The notes below the pieces were generated by a model. The model had not been told where the DNA came from. It did not search any database and saw only the letters and a list, made by a program, of their open reading frames with translations. A stretch of DNA of 64,000 nucleotides from Sphingobium psychrophilum. Lineage in GTDB: Bacteria > Pseudomonadota > Alphaproteobacteria > Sphingomonadales > Sphingomonadaceae. Shown here in pieces: positions 54,094 through 62,103 of the stretch (position 1 is its first letter; the number at the start of each line of letters is the position of its first letter). The stretch spans positions 1 to 64,000 of the forward strand of contig NZ_JABBFV010000013.1 in the NCBI RefSeq assembly GCF_012927105.1. Direction: 5' to 3'. The position numbers and the translations under genes were made by a program.

Positions 54094-54786
54094 ATGCGCG
54101 AGATCATTTTCGATACCGAAACGACAGGATTCGATCCGGCATCCGGCGACAGGATGGTCGAGATCGGCTGCATCGAACTGATCAACCGGGTGCCATCCGG
54201 TCGCACTTTCCACGCTTATTATAATCCGCAGCGCGACATGCCCAGCGCTGCTGAGGCGGTGCATGGCCTGTCGACCCATTTCCTGTCGGACAAACCGCTG
54301 TTCCACACGGGCGCAGCGGACCTGCTCGCCTTTCTGGAGGATAGCCCACTGGTCGCGCATAATGCGCGGTTCGACTTCGGATTCCTCAATCATGAATTGC
54401 GGCGGTGCGGCCATCCCGACGTATCGCTCGACCGGATGATCGACACGGTGGCGATCGCCCGCACGTTGCATCCTGGTGCCAAGCATAGCCTGGACGCGCT
54501 CTGCACCCGATACGGCATCGATCGCAGCCATCGCGTCAAGCATGGCGCGCTGCTCGACGCTGAATTGCTGGCGCAGCTTTATATCGAACTGACCGGCGGC
54601 CGTCAGATCGGCCTGGGTCTTGCACAGGAGGAGGATAAAGAGATCGTCGGGGTGGAACTGTCGGCTGGCGCCGTGGTTCGCCCTGTTCGTCCTGCGCGCG
54701 TCTTTACAGCCAGCGCGCAGGAGCTGGAGCGGCATGGCGCGTTCATCGCAACGCTTACCAAGCCGCTCTGGCTGGAGGAGGCCTGA
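54094..54786 (+). CDS. dnaQ: DNA polymerase III epsilon subunit
   Basis: This 230-residue 3'-5' proofreading exonuclease has the DEDDh motifs: IFDTETTGFD (Exo I) at residues 5-14, AHNARFDFGFLNHEL (Exo II) near 90, and HGALLDAELLAQLY (Exo III) near 152. The C-terminal tail of about 45 residues should bind the polymerase alpha subunit. The start at 54094 (MREIIFD) is used; a TTG frame start is not needed. It is the last gene of the origin-proximal set. Confidence 0.94.
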   Translation: MREIIFDTETTGFDPASGDRMVEIGCIELINRVPSGRTFHAYYNPQRDMPSAAEAVHGLSTHFLSDKPLFHTGAADLLAFLEDSPLVAHNARFDFGFLNHELRRCGHPDVSLDRMIDTVAIARTLHPGAKHSLDALCTRYGIDRSHRVKHGALLDAELLAQLYIELTGGRQIGLGLAQEEDKEIVGVELSAGAVVRPVRPARVFTASAQELERHGAFIATLTKPLWLEEA

Positions 54787-54872
54787 GACAAGCCGGTCGT
54801 TGACCGGTCCCCATGGCTCCAGACCAACCGGACCGTCGTCCTGGCGATCCGGCAAGAACAAGGAGAAGATAT

Positions 54873-55469
54873 ATGGACATTCGCATTTCCGGGCATCAGG
54901 TCGAGACGGGTGAGGCACTTAAGAGCCATGTCACCGACCGTTTGGAGGCCATGGCCGAGAAATATTTCTCCCGCACGATTTCCGCCCAGGTGACTTTTCG
55001 CAAGGCGCCCCATGGCGCGTTCCACTGCGATATCGTGTGCCATGTCATGACCGGCCTGATCCTGAAGGGGGCCGGCGAAGCGCAGGAGGCGCACCCCGCT
55101 TTCGATCAGGCTTCCGAACGGATCGAAAAGCAGCTGCGCCGCTACATGCGCCGCCTCAAGGACCGCAGCAGCCAGGCGGCCGCCGCGGAAGCGCAGCGGA
55201 CCAACGGCTATAGCGTCGATGATATCGACGGCGCTGGCTACACCATCTTTGCCAGCAACATGGAGGATGAGGAAGACGCCGCCGACGCGCCGCTGATCGT
55301 GGCGGAAACCCGTGTCGACATTCCAGAAGCCAGCGTGTCGGACGCGGTGATGATGCTGGATCTGCGCAATACCAATGCGCTGCTGTTCCTCAATGCCGGG
55401 ACATCGGCCTATAATATGGTCTATCGTCGGCATGACGGCACCATTGGTTGGGTAGAACCCCGTGGCTGA
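54873..55469 (+). CDS. hpf: Long-form ribosome hibernation promoting factor
   Basis: This 198-residue protein has an N-terminal S30AE domain (IRISGHQVETGEALKSHVTDR, about residues 1-105) and a C-terminal S30AE_C dimerisation domain (SDAVMMLDLRNTNALLFLNAG). It forms 100S ribosome dimers in stationary phase. AGGAGAAG precedes the ATG at 54873. The stop codon lies in the loop of a hairpin that is part of a 37-bp tandem repeat. ptsN follows, as in many proteobacteria. Confidence 0.93.
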   Translation: MDIRISGHQVETGEALKSHVTDRLEAMAEKYFSRTISAQVTFRKAPHGAFHCDIVCHVMTGLILKGAGEAQEAHPAFDQASERIEKQLRRYMRRLKDRSSQAAAAEAQRTNGYSVDDIDGAGYTIFASNMEDEEDAADAPLIVAETRVDIPEASVSDAVMMLDLRNTNALLFLNAGTSAYNMVYRRHDGTIGWVEPRG

Positions 55470-55545
55470 TGCCACGGGTGGTGGTTGGGTAGAACCCCGT
55501 GGCTGACGCCACGGGTGGTGGCTGGGTCGATCCACGCGGTTGATC
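55448..55545 (+). repeat. 37-bp tandem repeat with hairpins over the hpf stop
   Basis: The units start at 55,448, 55,485 and 55,522 (period 37). The first two differ at one base and the third is partial and diverged. Each carries CCCGTGGC-TGAY-GCCACGGG, a hairpin with a stop codon in its loop; the third keeps W-V-D-P-R-G-stop but lost the stem. The first stop is the real hpf stop. The duplication copies the hpf 3' end. Confidence 0.75.
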
Positions 55546-55665
55546 CTGCGCCCGGCCCCGGCCGCCTGTTGACCTGATGGTGCGGGCGGCTTATGGGGCC
55601 GGGCTTTCATTGTCCGAGGAAAGCGCGAAGACTGTGCCGCGCGGCTCGGCCGTTTCGGATTGACC

Positions 55666-56133
55666 ATGGTTCATTTCAACGACATCGTTTCGGCCGAAGC
55701 GCTCGCGACGGGCCTTTCGGCCAACGGCAAGAAGCAATTATTCCAGAAGATCGCCGCGCTGGCGGCCTGCGCCTATGATCTGGACGCCGATGAGGTCGGT
55801 GATGCCTTGTTCGAGCGGGAGCGGCTGGGGTCGACCGGCTTTGGCGGCGGCGTCGCCATTCCCCATGCCAAGATTGCGGGCCTGTCGAAAATGTGCGGCG
55901 TGGTCGTGCTGCTTGACCCGGCGGTGCCGTTCGACGCAGTGGACGACGCGCCGGTGGATGTCGTCTTCGCCCTGCTGTCGCCGGTCGATAGCGGCGCGGA
56001 GCATTTGAAGACATTGGCGCGGGTGTCCCGCTATCTGCGCGATGAAGGTCAGGTCACCCGGCTGCGCGGCGCACAGTCGACCGGTGCGCTCCATGCGCTG
56101 CTGGCGGGCGGCGAGGCGCGTGACGCTGCCTGA
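55666..56133 (+). CDS. ptsN: PTS IIA-like nitrogen regulatory protein
   Basis: This 155-residue EIIA-Ntr protein has the phosphorylatable His in GVAIPHAKI near residue 66, within the PTS EIIA type 2 fold. It acts in the nitrogen-related phosphotransfer system and controls K+ transport and stress responses. The ATG at 55666 is preferred to an upstream TTG. It follows hpf, the normal neighbour, although rpoN is not in this window. Its end overlaps the thioesterase start. Confidence 0.92.
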   Translation: MVHFNDIVSAEALATGLSANGKKQLFQKIAALAACAYDLDADEVGDALFERERLGSTGFGGGVAIPHAKIAGLSKMCGVVVLLDPAVPFDAVDDAPVDVVFALLSPVDSGAEHLKTLARVSRYLRDEGQVTRLRGAQSTGALHALLAGGEARDAA

Positions 56134-56596
56134 GACGACGCCCGGTGCCGGCGCGAGCGGCGAAACCGCGCATTTCCGCGCGCTGGAGAATCTCTACCGC
56201 TCCGCGCCGATCAATCGGCTGTTCCGGTCCGACCTGACGATCAGTGAACCGGGCCGGTCGGTGATCGACTTCGATGTCGATGAAAGCCAGTTCCACGCCG
56301 CGGGCGCGGTGCATGGCACGGTCTATTTCAAGATGCTGGACGATGCGGCCTTCTATGCCGCCAACAGCCTGGTCAGCGATCGCTTCCTGCTGACCACCGC
56401 CTTCAACCTGCTCTTCACCCGGCCGATCGCGCCGGGCCGGATTCGCGCCGAGGGCCGCTGGATCAGCGGCAAGCGCCGGGTCTATGTCGCCGAAGCGAGC
56501 CTGATCGATGCGGACGGCGAAGAGGTTGGGCGTGGCACCGGCACCTTCATGCGATCGCAATTTCCGCTCTCTTCGCTGCCCGGCTATGGCCGCTGA
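56120..56596 (+). CDS. PaaI-type hotdog-fold thioesterase
   Basis: This 158-residue hotdog-fold protein shows AAGAVHGTVYFKMLDDAAFYAAN near residue 55, the PaaI/4HBT pattern, and the ending RVYVAEASLIDADGEEVGRGTGTF. The start is GTG at 56120 (VTLPETT), which overlaps ptsN by 14 bases. It probably hydrolyses an acyl-CoA; the substrate is unknown. Its stop overlaps the DUF1491 start by 11 bases. Confidence 0.82.
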   Translation: MTLPETTPGAGASGETAHFRALENLYRSAPINRLFRSDLTISEPGRSVIDFDVDESQFHAAGAVHGTVYFKMLDDAAFYAANSLVSDRFLLTTAFNLLFTRPIAPGRIRAEGRWISGKRRVYVAEASLIDADGEEVGRGTGTFMRSQFPLSSLPGYGR

Positions 56597-56933
56597 GGCC
56601 CGGCTCACCAGCGCGATGCTGGTGGGCGCGTTGCGGCGGCGGGTCGCGGCGGCTGGCGGTTTTGCCACGATCCTGGTCAAGGGCGACGAGATCAGCGGTG
56701 TGATTCTGGTCCAGACGCAAAAAAAAGGACGCGAATCAGGTCTTTTCGAGCGCGTGTCGAACTTTGCCGGGGGTCATGCGTTAATGCGCTGTGGTCCTTC
56801 GGTCGAAGAGGGGCCAGAAGCGCTTGCCAACTATGTGGCGCGCCGGCGCAGGTCGGACCCTGACCTGTGGATAATCGAACTCGACATCGCGGAAGCGGAA
56901 CGGTTTGCCGTGGAAACACTCTGCGATCGTTGA
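56586..56933 (+). CDS. DUF1491 family protein
   Basis: This 115-residue protein matches the alphaproteobacterial DUF1491 family: opening RLTSAMLVGALRRRVAAAGG, then FATILVKGDEISG and WIIELDIAEAERF. There is no signal peptide or membrane segment. The family has no known function. It overlaps the thioesterase by 11 bases, so they are co-translated. Confidence 0.85.
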   Translation: MAAEARLTSAMLVGALRRRVAAAGGFATILVKGDEISGVILVQTQKKGRESGLFERVSNFAGGHALMRCGPSVEEGPEALANYVARRRRSDPDLWIIELDIAEAERFAVETLCDR

Positions 56934-57101
56934 CTCATCGCAATGGTTTCGGCACAGGCCCCCCACGCCAACGCGCAGGTTGCCGAATTCGCCCATTGGG
57001 GGGCGGGGCCGGTAAACACGCAGACGGGGGGCGGCCGAACGTCATAGAATATGCGTTGAAAACGACGTTTCTGGCCAATAACCGCATGTTTTTGAGTAAT
57101 A

Positions 57102-57767
57102 ATGAGTTTTCGTCTAAAAGCTGCCATCGCCGCAGCCTTTGCCCTGTCCGCCGCTGCTGCGGTCACGGCGTCCGACATGTCGATCGCAGGCGAATCGATC
57201 GCCACAGCCACCTCTCTCCCCCAGACGTTTCCGCAAACGTCCCCGACTGGCGCGCAATCCGCCGTCATTTTCGCCGCGCCGCGTGAAATTACGCAGCCGC
57301 TGGCATCGGCCAATAAGGCCGACCCCGATTTTTCTTCTGATTCCGACGCGCAGGCAACCAGCCTCGCTGCTCTGGTCGACGCCCAAGGCGCGCCTGAGGA
57401 GCTGGACGGCGACATGCATTGCCTGGCCGGTGCGGTCTATTTCGAATCCAAGGGCGAAAGCCTGGAAGGCCAGCTGGCCGTCGCGCGCGTCATCATCAAC
57501 CGCGCCAAGTCCGGCCGCTTCGCCGACAGCCTGTGCGGCGTCGTCTACCAGCCGAGCCAGTTCAGCTTCGTGCGCGGCCATGCGATCCCGGCCGTGCGCG
57601 CCGACAGCCGCAGCTGGCGCGAAGCCGTCGCCATCGCCCAGATCGCGATGAACGATAGCTGGGACAGCCGCGCAGAAGGCGCGCTCTTCTTCCACGCTCG
57701 CCGCGTATCGCCGGGCTGGGGCAAGGCCAAGCTGGCGATGATCGACAATCATATCTTCTATCGTTGA
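57102..57767 (+). CDS. Secreted SleB-like cell-wall hydrolase
   Basis: This 221-residue protein has a signal peptide (residues 1-24), a linker of about 80 residues and a C-terminal SleB/Hydrolase_2 domain from residue 105. That domain includes LAGAVYFESKGESLEGQLAVA with the catalytic Glu, then FSFVRGHAIPAV. It should cleave peptidoglycan glycan strands. The gap of 168 bp before it is AT-rich and may hold its promoter. Confidence 0.85.
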   Translation: MSFRLKAAIAAAFALSAAAAVTASDMSIAGESIATATSLPQTFPQTSPTGAQSAVIFAAPREITQPLASANKADPDFSSDSDAQATSLAALVDAQGAPEELDGDMHCLAGAVYFESKGESLEGQLAVARVIINRAKSGRFADSLCGVVYQPSQFSFVRGHAIPAVRADSRSWREAVAIAQIAMNDSWDSRAEGALFFHARRVSPGWGKAKLAMIDNHIFYR

Positions 57768-57848
57768 GGTCGGGCGCGGGGAACGCGCCGGTTCGCTTTG
57801 GCGAGACTTTCAGGCCGGTTTGGTTCATCCGAATCGGCCTTTTCATTT

Positions 57849-57863
57849 GTTCCTGTCTTGTTC
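57849..57863 (+). promoter_or_regulatory. LexA (SOS) box before mmcB
   Basis: GTTC-CTGTCTT-GTTC matches exactly the alphaproteobacterial SOS box GTTC-N7-GTTC. It lies 12 bases before the mmcB ATG, where LexA would block transcription or early elongation. mmcB is a known SOS gene in Caulobacter, so the site is well supported. Confidence 0.8.
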
Positions 57864-57875
57864 TAAGATGACAGG

Positions 57876-58370
57876 ATGAGTAGCGCCCCTATCGATACCT
57901 GTTCGCCGCTGACCGACGGCACCGCTTTGGCGGTGGCGCGGGGCACGCTGCGCTTGTTCTTCCGCCACGACATGAGCGGGATATTGGAAGTGCCGCTGCC
58001 CAATGGACGCCGCGCCGACATCATGGCGATCGACTGCGCCGGGCGGCTGACCATCGTGGAGATCAAGTGCAGCCGGGCGGATTTGCTGGGCGACATGAAA
58101 TGGCCCGACTATTTCGATTATTGCGACCGCTTCTTCTGGGCGGTGCCGGCCGGGTTCGACCTTAGCCCGTTCGAGAGCGAAGCGTTGTGGCCGACGCGCA
58201 CCGGCCTGATCGTCGCGGACCAATATGACGCTGAACTGGTGCGTCCCGCCCCGGTGGAGCCGCTGGCGGCGGCGCGGCGCAAGGCGGAAACGCTCCGCTT
58301 CGCCCGCCGCGCCGCCCGGCGGTTGACGGCGCTCAGCGACCCGGACCATGTTACGGAACTGGGTTGGTAA
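57876..58370 (+). CDS. mmcB: MmcB-family DNA repair protein
   Basis: This 164-residue protein has a nuclease-like fold. RRADIMAIDCAGRLTIVEIKCSRADL near residue 45-70 contains the D-X-n-E-X-K pattern of restriction-endonuclease-like domains, followed by KWPDYFDYCDRFFWAVP. MmcB protects against mitomycin C damage in Caulobacter and is LexA-controlled there. The LexA box before this gene confirms the link. It converges with the ankyrin gene. Confidence 0.88.
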   Translation: MSSAPIDTCSPLTDGTALAVARGTLRLFFRHDMSGILEVPLPNGRRADIMAIDCAGRLTIVEIKCSRADLLGDMKWPDYFDYCDRFFWAVPAGFDLSPFESEALWPTRTGLIVADQYDAELVRPAPVEPLAAARRKAETLRFARRAARRLTALSDPDHVTELGW

Positions 58371-58388
58371 GTCGTCAAGCAGCGTTGA

Positions 58389-59000
58389 TTAAAACACCGG
58401 TCCCTGCACCGGACCCTTGGGCGCGGCGGCGGGCTTGGCGGCGTCGAGCGCTTCGGTGAGGCCCGGCGTGCGGCCGTCGCGCTTGGCATAGTCGCGGGCG
58501 GACATGCCGGCCATGGTGTCACGCTTTTCGGGATTCGCGCCCTGCGCCACCAGCAGGCGGACCAGACCGACGTCGCGCAGCTGCACGGCGCGGATTAGCG
58601 GAGTTTCACCGCTGTCGTTCACCTTGTCGACCTGCGCCTTGTAAGCGAGCAGCGTGCGCGCGCCTTCCTCGAACCGGCCCTGCACCGCATCCATCAGCGG
58701 GGTGTTGCCGTCATTGTCGGTCAGGTTCGGATTGGCGCCCTTGGCCAGCAGGAAAGTCAGCCAGGTCGCATCGCGCCGGGCAACGATGATATGCAGCGCA
58801 TTTTCGCCGGTGGACACGTCGCGGCTGTTGATGACGGTGGAGCCGGGCTTCTGGATCAGGTCGGTGACCTTCTCCCCATCCTTGTCCTTCACCGCCTTCA
58901 GGAAGTTGTAACTGTCCGAAAATTGCGCCTGCGCGGGGCCGGGTGCCAGCAGCGCCAGCGCCATCGAACCCAGTAGTACGGAAATAAGCTTCGTCTTCAT
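58389..59000 (-). CDS. Secreted ankyrin-repeat protein
   Basis: This 203-residue protein has a signal peptide (residues 1-26, ending AQAQ) and four ankyrin repeats at about residues 35-165, for example GENALHIIVARRDATWLTFLL, DGNTPLMDAVQGRF and GETPLIRAVQLRDVGLVRLL. The tail is Ala/Pro-rich. Ankyrin repeats bind protein partners; the partner is unknown. The start at 59000 is supported by the signal peptide. It is divergent from the SCO-like gene. Confidence 0.85.
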   Translation of the reverse strand: MKTKLISVLLGSMALALLAPGPAQAQFSDSYNFLKAVKDKDGEKVTDLIQKPGSTVINSRDVSTGENALHIIVARRDATWLTFLLAKGANPNLTDNDGNTPLMDAVQGRFEEGARTLLAYKAQVDKVNDSGETPLIRAVQLRDVGLVRLLVAQGANPEKRDTMAGMSARDYAKRDGRTPGLTEALDAAKPAAAPKGPVQGPVF

Positions 59001-59057
59001 CTTGGCGCCCCGTTGCATTTGCAAATCGCGTCCTAGCAGGGCATGGCTGGCCATGCC

Positions 59058-59723
59058 ATGAACAAAGACGTCGCGCCCCCACTCCTGCAGTCCATCGCCT
59101 TGCCCTTCCTCGCCCTGCTGGCTGCCTGCAATATGGGGGCGGGCGGTAACGCATCAAGCGGCGACAGCGAACAGGGCGAATTGATCGGCGCGCGGATCGG
59201 CGCGCCCTTCACTTTGACCAATCAGGACGGCAAGCCGACCCGTTGGGACGATTATAAAGGCCAGTATCGACTGGTCTATTTCGGCTATACCTATTGCCCG
59301 GATGTGTGCCCGGTAGACCTGCAAAAGATCATGCAGGGGTTCGCGAAGTTCGAAAAGACCAGGCCGGCGCTGGCCGCCAAGGTACAGCCGATGCTGATCA
59401 GCGTCGATCCGCAGCGTGATACGCCCGCGGTACTGAAACCCTATGTCGCCGCCTTCCACCCCCGGCTGATCGGCCTCACTGGCACGAAAGACCAGATCGC
59501 CAAGGTCGCTAAGGATTTCGTGGTGATCTACAATGCTGAAGAGGGGTCTGGAAAGGCTGGGGGAGCGAGCGACTATATGGTCAGTCACAGCCGCACCCCC
59601 TATCTGTTCGACGGCGAGGGCAAGCCGGTGGCACTGGTGCCGGTGGACGATCCCGCCACGGCGGACGTGGACGAAGGCGCGCCGGACAAGGTGCTGGCGT
59701 TCCTGGAAAAATGGGTCAAGTGA
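59058..59723 (+). CDS. SCO1/SenC family copper chaperone lipoprotein
   Basis: This protein of about 221 residues has a lipoprotein signal (LLAAC) and a thioredoxin-fold domain with the copper-binding CPDVCP near residue 80 and the distal His in MVSHSRTPYLF near 178. SCO proteins deliver copper to cytochrome c oxidase. An upstream ATG at 59043 is also possible. Its last 13 bases overlap the ycgN-like gene. Confidence 0.9.
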   Translation: MNKDVAPPLLQSIALPFLALLAACNMGAGGNASSGDSEQGELIGARIGAPFTLTNQDGKPTRWDDYKGQYRLVYFGYTYCPDVCPVDLQKIMQGFAKFEKTRPALAAKVQPMLISVDPQRDTPAVLKPYVAAFHPRLIGLTGTKDQIAKVAKDFVVIYNAEEGSGKAGGASDYMVSHSRTPYLFDGEGKPVALVPVDDPATADVDEGAPDKVLAFLEKWVK

Positions 59724-60148
59724 CGAACTTTTGGGAAAAGCCGCTCGACAAGCTCGACAAGGTCGAGTGGGAAGCGCTGTGCGACGGCTGCGGCAAATGC
59801 TGCCTGCACAAGGCCGAGGATGAGGAGACGGGGCGGATCTATCCGACCAACGTCGCCTGCCGCCTGCTCGACCGGCAGAGCGGACAATGCAGCAATTACA
59901 AGGATCGGCGCAAATTCGTGCCCGATTGCGTGCGGCTGACCCCGGCGAAGGTCAGGCAGATCGGCTGGCTGCCCAGGACATGCGCCTATCGGCTGCGCGA
60001 AGAGGGGCTGCCGCTGCCCGATTGGCATTATCTGATCTGCGGCGACCGGGAAGCGGTGCATCGCGCGCAGGAATCGGTGCGCGGCTGGACCATTGCGGAG
60101 GCCGATGCGGGCGATTGGGAAAATCATCTTGTCGACCGCGAACTCTGA
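59711..60148 (+). CDS. YcgN/UPF0260-family cysteine cluster protein
   Basis: This 145-residue protein has the Cys cluster CDGCGKCCLHKAED near residue 24 plus NVACRLLD, CSNYKDR and PDCVRL, which probably bind a metal or iron-sulfur cluster. The family is widespread and uncharacterised. It overlaps the SCO-like gene and, at its end, the YgjP-like gene, suggesting one transcript. Confidence 0.88.
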   Translation: MGQVTNFWEKPLDKLDKVEWEALCDGCGKCCLHKAEDEETGRIYPTNVACRLLDRQSGQCSNYKDRRKFVPDCVRLTPAKVRQIGWLPRTCAYRLREEGLPLPDWHYLICGDREAVHRAQESVRGWTIAEADAGDWENHLVDREL

Positions 60149-60845
60149 TCCAGACGCGGCGATCCTGATCGACGGCGTGGCGATGCCGGTGCTGGTGCGC
60201 CGGTCGGCGCGAGCGCGGGCCTATCGGCTGACGATCGACAGTGCGCGCGGCGCGCTGCGCCTGTCGCTGCCGACGCGCGCGAACCTGAAAAAGGCGCTGG
60301 GCTGGGCGCAGGATCATGAAGGCTGGGTGCGCGCCCAAATGGCGAAGCAGCCCGCCATCACGCGGCTGGACCATGGCGCGGTCTTCCCGCTGGAGGGGCG
60401 CGAGGTGACGATCCACTGGGTCGCGGGCGCGACCCGCACGATCCGGCTGGAAGGCGACCGACTGCTGTTGGGCGGCGCGGCGGAATCGGTGGGCGCGCGG
60501 GTGCAGCGCTGGCTCGTCAACCGCGCCAAAGCGGTGCTGGAAACCGAAAGCCAGCTCCTGGCGCGCGAGCATGGCCTGATCGTCGCGTCGGTCGGCGTGG
60601 GCGATACCCGCAGCCGCTGGGGTAGTTGCGCGTCGTCCGGGGCCATCCGCTATAGCTGGCGGCTGATCCTGGCCCCGCCGGAGGTGCGCCGCGCCACCGT
60701 GGCGCATGAACTGGCGCATCTGCTGCACATGGACCACAGCCCCGCCTTTCATGCCGCCCATGCGCGCATCTATGGCGCGGACCCGCGTCCCGCGCGGGCG
60801 TGGCTGCGGGCGCATGGCGCGGGCCTGCATCGCTATCGGGCCTGA
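60105..60845 (+). CDS. YgjP-like zinc metallopeptidase
   Basis: This 246-residue protein is of the YgjP/DUF45 (SprT-like, M48-related) group. The zinc motif ATVAHELAHLLHMDHSPAFH is near residue 205, and GDTRSRWGSCASSGAIRYSWRL just before it is the family signature. The start at 60105 is chosen because GGAGG lies three bases upstream; it overlaps ycgN by 44 bases. The substrate is unknown. Confidence 0.87.
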   Translation: MRAIGKIILSTANSDPDAAILIDGVAMPVLVRRSARARAYRLTIDSARGALRLSLPTRANLKKALGWAQDHEGWVRAQMAKQPAITRLDHGAVFPLEGREVTIHWVAGATRTIRLEGDRLLLGGAAESVGARVQRWLVNRAKAVLETESQLLAREHGLIVASVGVGDTRSRWGSCASSGAIRYSWRLILAPPEVRRATVAHELAHLLHMDHSPAFHAAHARIYGADPRPARAWLRAHGAGLHRYRA

Positions 60846-60847
60846 CC

Positions 60848-61108
60848 ATGGCCCGCCGGAAACGCACTCTGACCGCCACGATGGCGGACGGCTATGTCAA
60901 GACGATCGGGCCGACGGCTGATCCCTTCACCCATTATTGGCGGATCGTCGCGGTGCTGGACAATGGCAAGACCGAGGTGTTCTGGGGCCATGTCCGATCG
61001 CTGGCCGAAGCGAAGAAAAAGCGTGCCGCCGCCGCAGACGGGGCGAAGATGCGCGGGTGGAAACGCTATGATTTCGAGATAGCGGAACTGGTGGAGACTG
61101 ACGGTTGA
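60848..61108 (+). CDS. Small conserved hypothetical protein
   Basis: This 86-residue, basic, soluble protein begins MARRKRTLTATMADGYVKTI; FTHYWRIVAVLDNGKTEVFWGHVRSLAEA forms its middle. It starts two bases after the YgjP-like stop, so it is probably co-translated. I do not recognise a domain. A REP-like inverted repeat follows 11 bases after the stop. Confidence 0.65.
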   Translation: MARRKRTLTATMADGYVKTIGPTADPFTHYWRIVAVLDNGKTEVFWGHVRSLAEAKKKRAAAADGAKMRGWKRYDFEIAELVETDG

Positions 61109-61119
61109 AGCATCAATCC

Positions 61120-61191
61120 AGCGTGTTCCCGCGCAGGCGGGAACCCAGTCCCACCGTCTGAACTGGGTTCCCGCCTGCGCGGGAACACGCT
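61120..61191. repeat. Perfect 30-bp inverted repeat (REP-like)
   Basis: The arms at 61,120-61,149 and 61,162-61,191 pair without mismatch around a 12-base loop; the core is TTCCCGCGCAGGCGGGAACC. Such elements recur between genes in Sphingomonadales. It lies between convergent genes and could terminate both. Confidence 0.75.
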
Positions 61192-61197
61192 GAGATT

Positions 61198-62037
61198 CTA
61201 CCCCCGGTGCGGCCAAACACCGGTCTCGTCACCGGCGCAATCATGCGCGCCATCGCGCAAATATGGCAGGCCACAGTCCTTGCAGGTGACATAGTCGCCG
61301 ACCTTTAGCCCATGGCCGACGGCAACCCGTTCGTCGAACACATAACAGTCGCCCTGCCAGCGGCTGTCGGCCTCCGGCATTTCCTCAAGATAGCGCAATA
61401 TCCCGCCCTTGAGATGATAGACGTCGTCAAAGCCGCGCGCTTTGACCAGGGCGGTGGATTTTTCGCAGCGTATGCCGCCGGTGCAGAACATCGCAATTTT
61501 GGGTGCGCGGCCCTGTGCTTTCAGGTCGGCGGCGAAGGCGTCGAACCAGTCGGGAAATTCGCGGAAGGACCGGGTTTCCGGGTCGATTGCGCCCTCGAAC
61601 GTGCCGACCGCCACCTCATAGGCGTTGCGCGTGTCGATGACGACCGTGTCGGGATCGGCGATCAGCGCGTTCCATTCGACAGGGTCGAGATGGGTGCCAG
61701 CCTGGCTCGCCGGGTCGAGATCGCCCACGCCCAGCGTCACGATTTCCGCCTTCACCTTCACCTTCATCCGGGCGAAGGGCGCGGCGTCGGCCCAGGAATA
61801 TTTGACATCGACGTCGGCGCAGCCCGGCAGGGCGCGGATATGGGCGACCAGCGCGGCGACGGCATTGGCATCACCCGCGACGGTGCCATTGATCCCCTCC
61901 CCCGCCAGGATCAGCGTGCCGCGCGTGCCCAGATCGGCGCAGCGGGCGCGCAGGTCGACGGCGATCGCATCCGGGTCGGGAAAGCGGGCGAAACAATAGA
62001 GGGCGGCGACGGTATAAGCGGGCGGGGTAGCGGACAT
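61198..62037 (-). CDS. trhO: tRNA uridine(34) hydroxylase (rhodanese family)
   Basis: This 279-residue protein has an N-terminal acylphosphatase-like domain, a rhodanese domain (about residues 120-220) and a Cys-rich C-terminus. The catalytic loop FCTGGIRCEKSTA holds the active Cys near residue 185. TrhO makes 5-hydroxyuridine at the tRNA wobble position. It is convergent with the small hypothetical gene across the inverted repeat. Confidence 0.9.
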   Translation of the reverse strand: MSATPPAYTVAALYCFARFPDPDAIAVDLRARCADLGTRGTLILAGEGINGTVAGDANAVAALVAHIRALPGCADVDVKYSWADAAPFARMKVKVKAEIVTLGVGDLDPASQAGTHLDPVEWNALIADPDTVVIDTRNAYEVAVGTFEGAIDPETRSFREFPDWFDAFAADLKAQGRAPKIAMFCTGGIRCEKSTALVKARGFDDVYHLKGGILRYLEEMPEADSRWQGDCYVFDERVAVGHGLKVGDYVTCKDCGLPYLRDGAHDCAGDETGVWPHRG

Positions 62038-62103
62038 GGCCAGGGCCTATAGGCGTTTGCGCGCCCTCTTGAAAGCCGGGGCGTTGAGGCGCATAGCCGG
62101 GCG

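Noticed and set aside
55448..55545. Tandem repeats considered as a CRISPR array
   Set aside because: Units are directly adjacent with no spacers and derive from the hpf 3' end; no cas genes are present.
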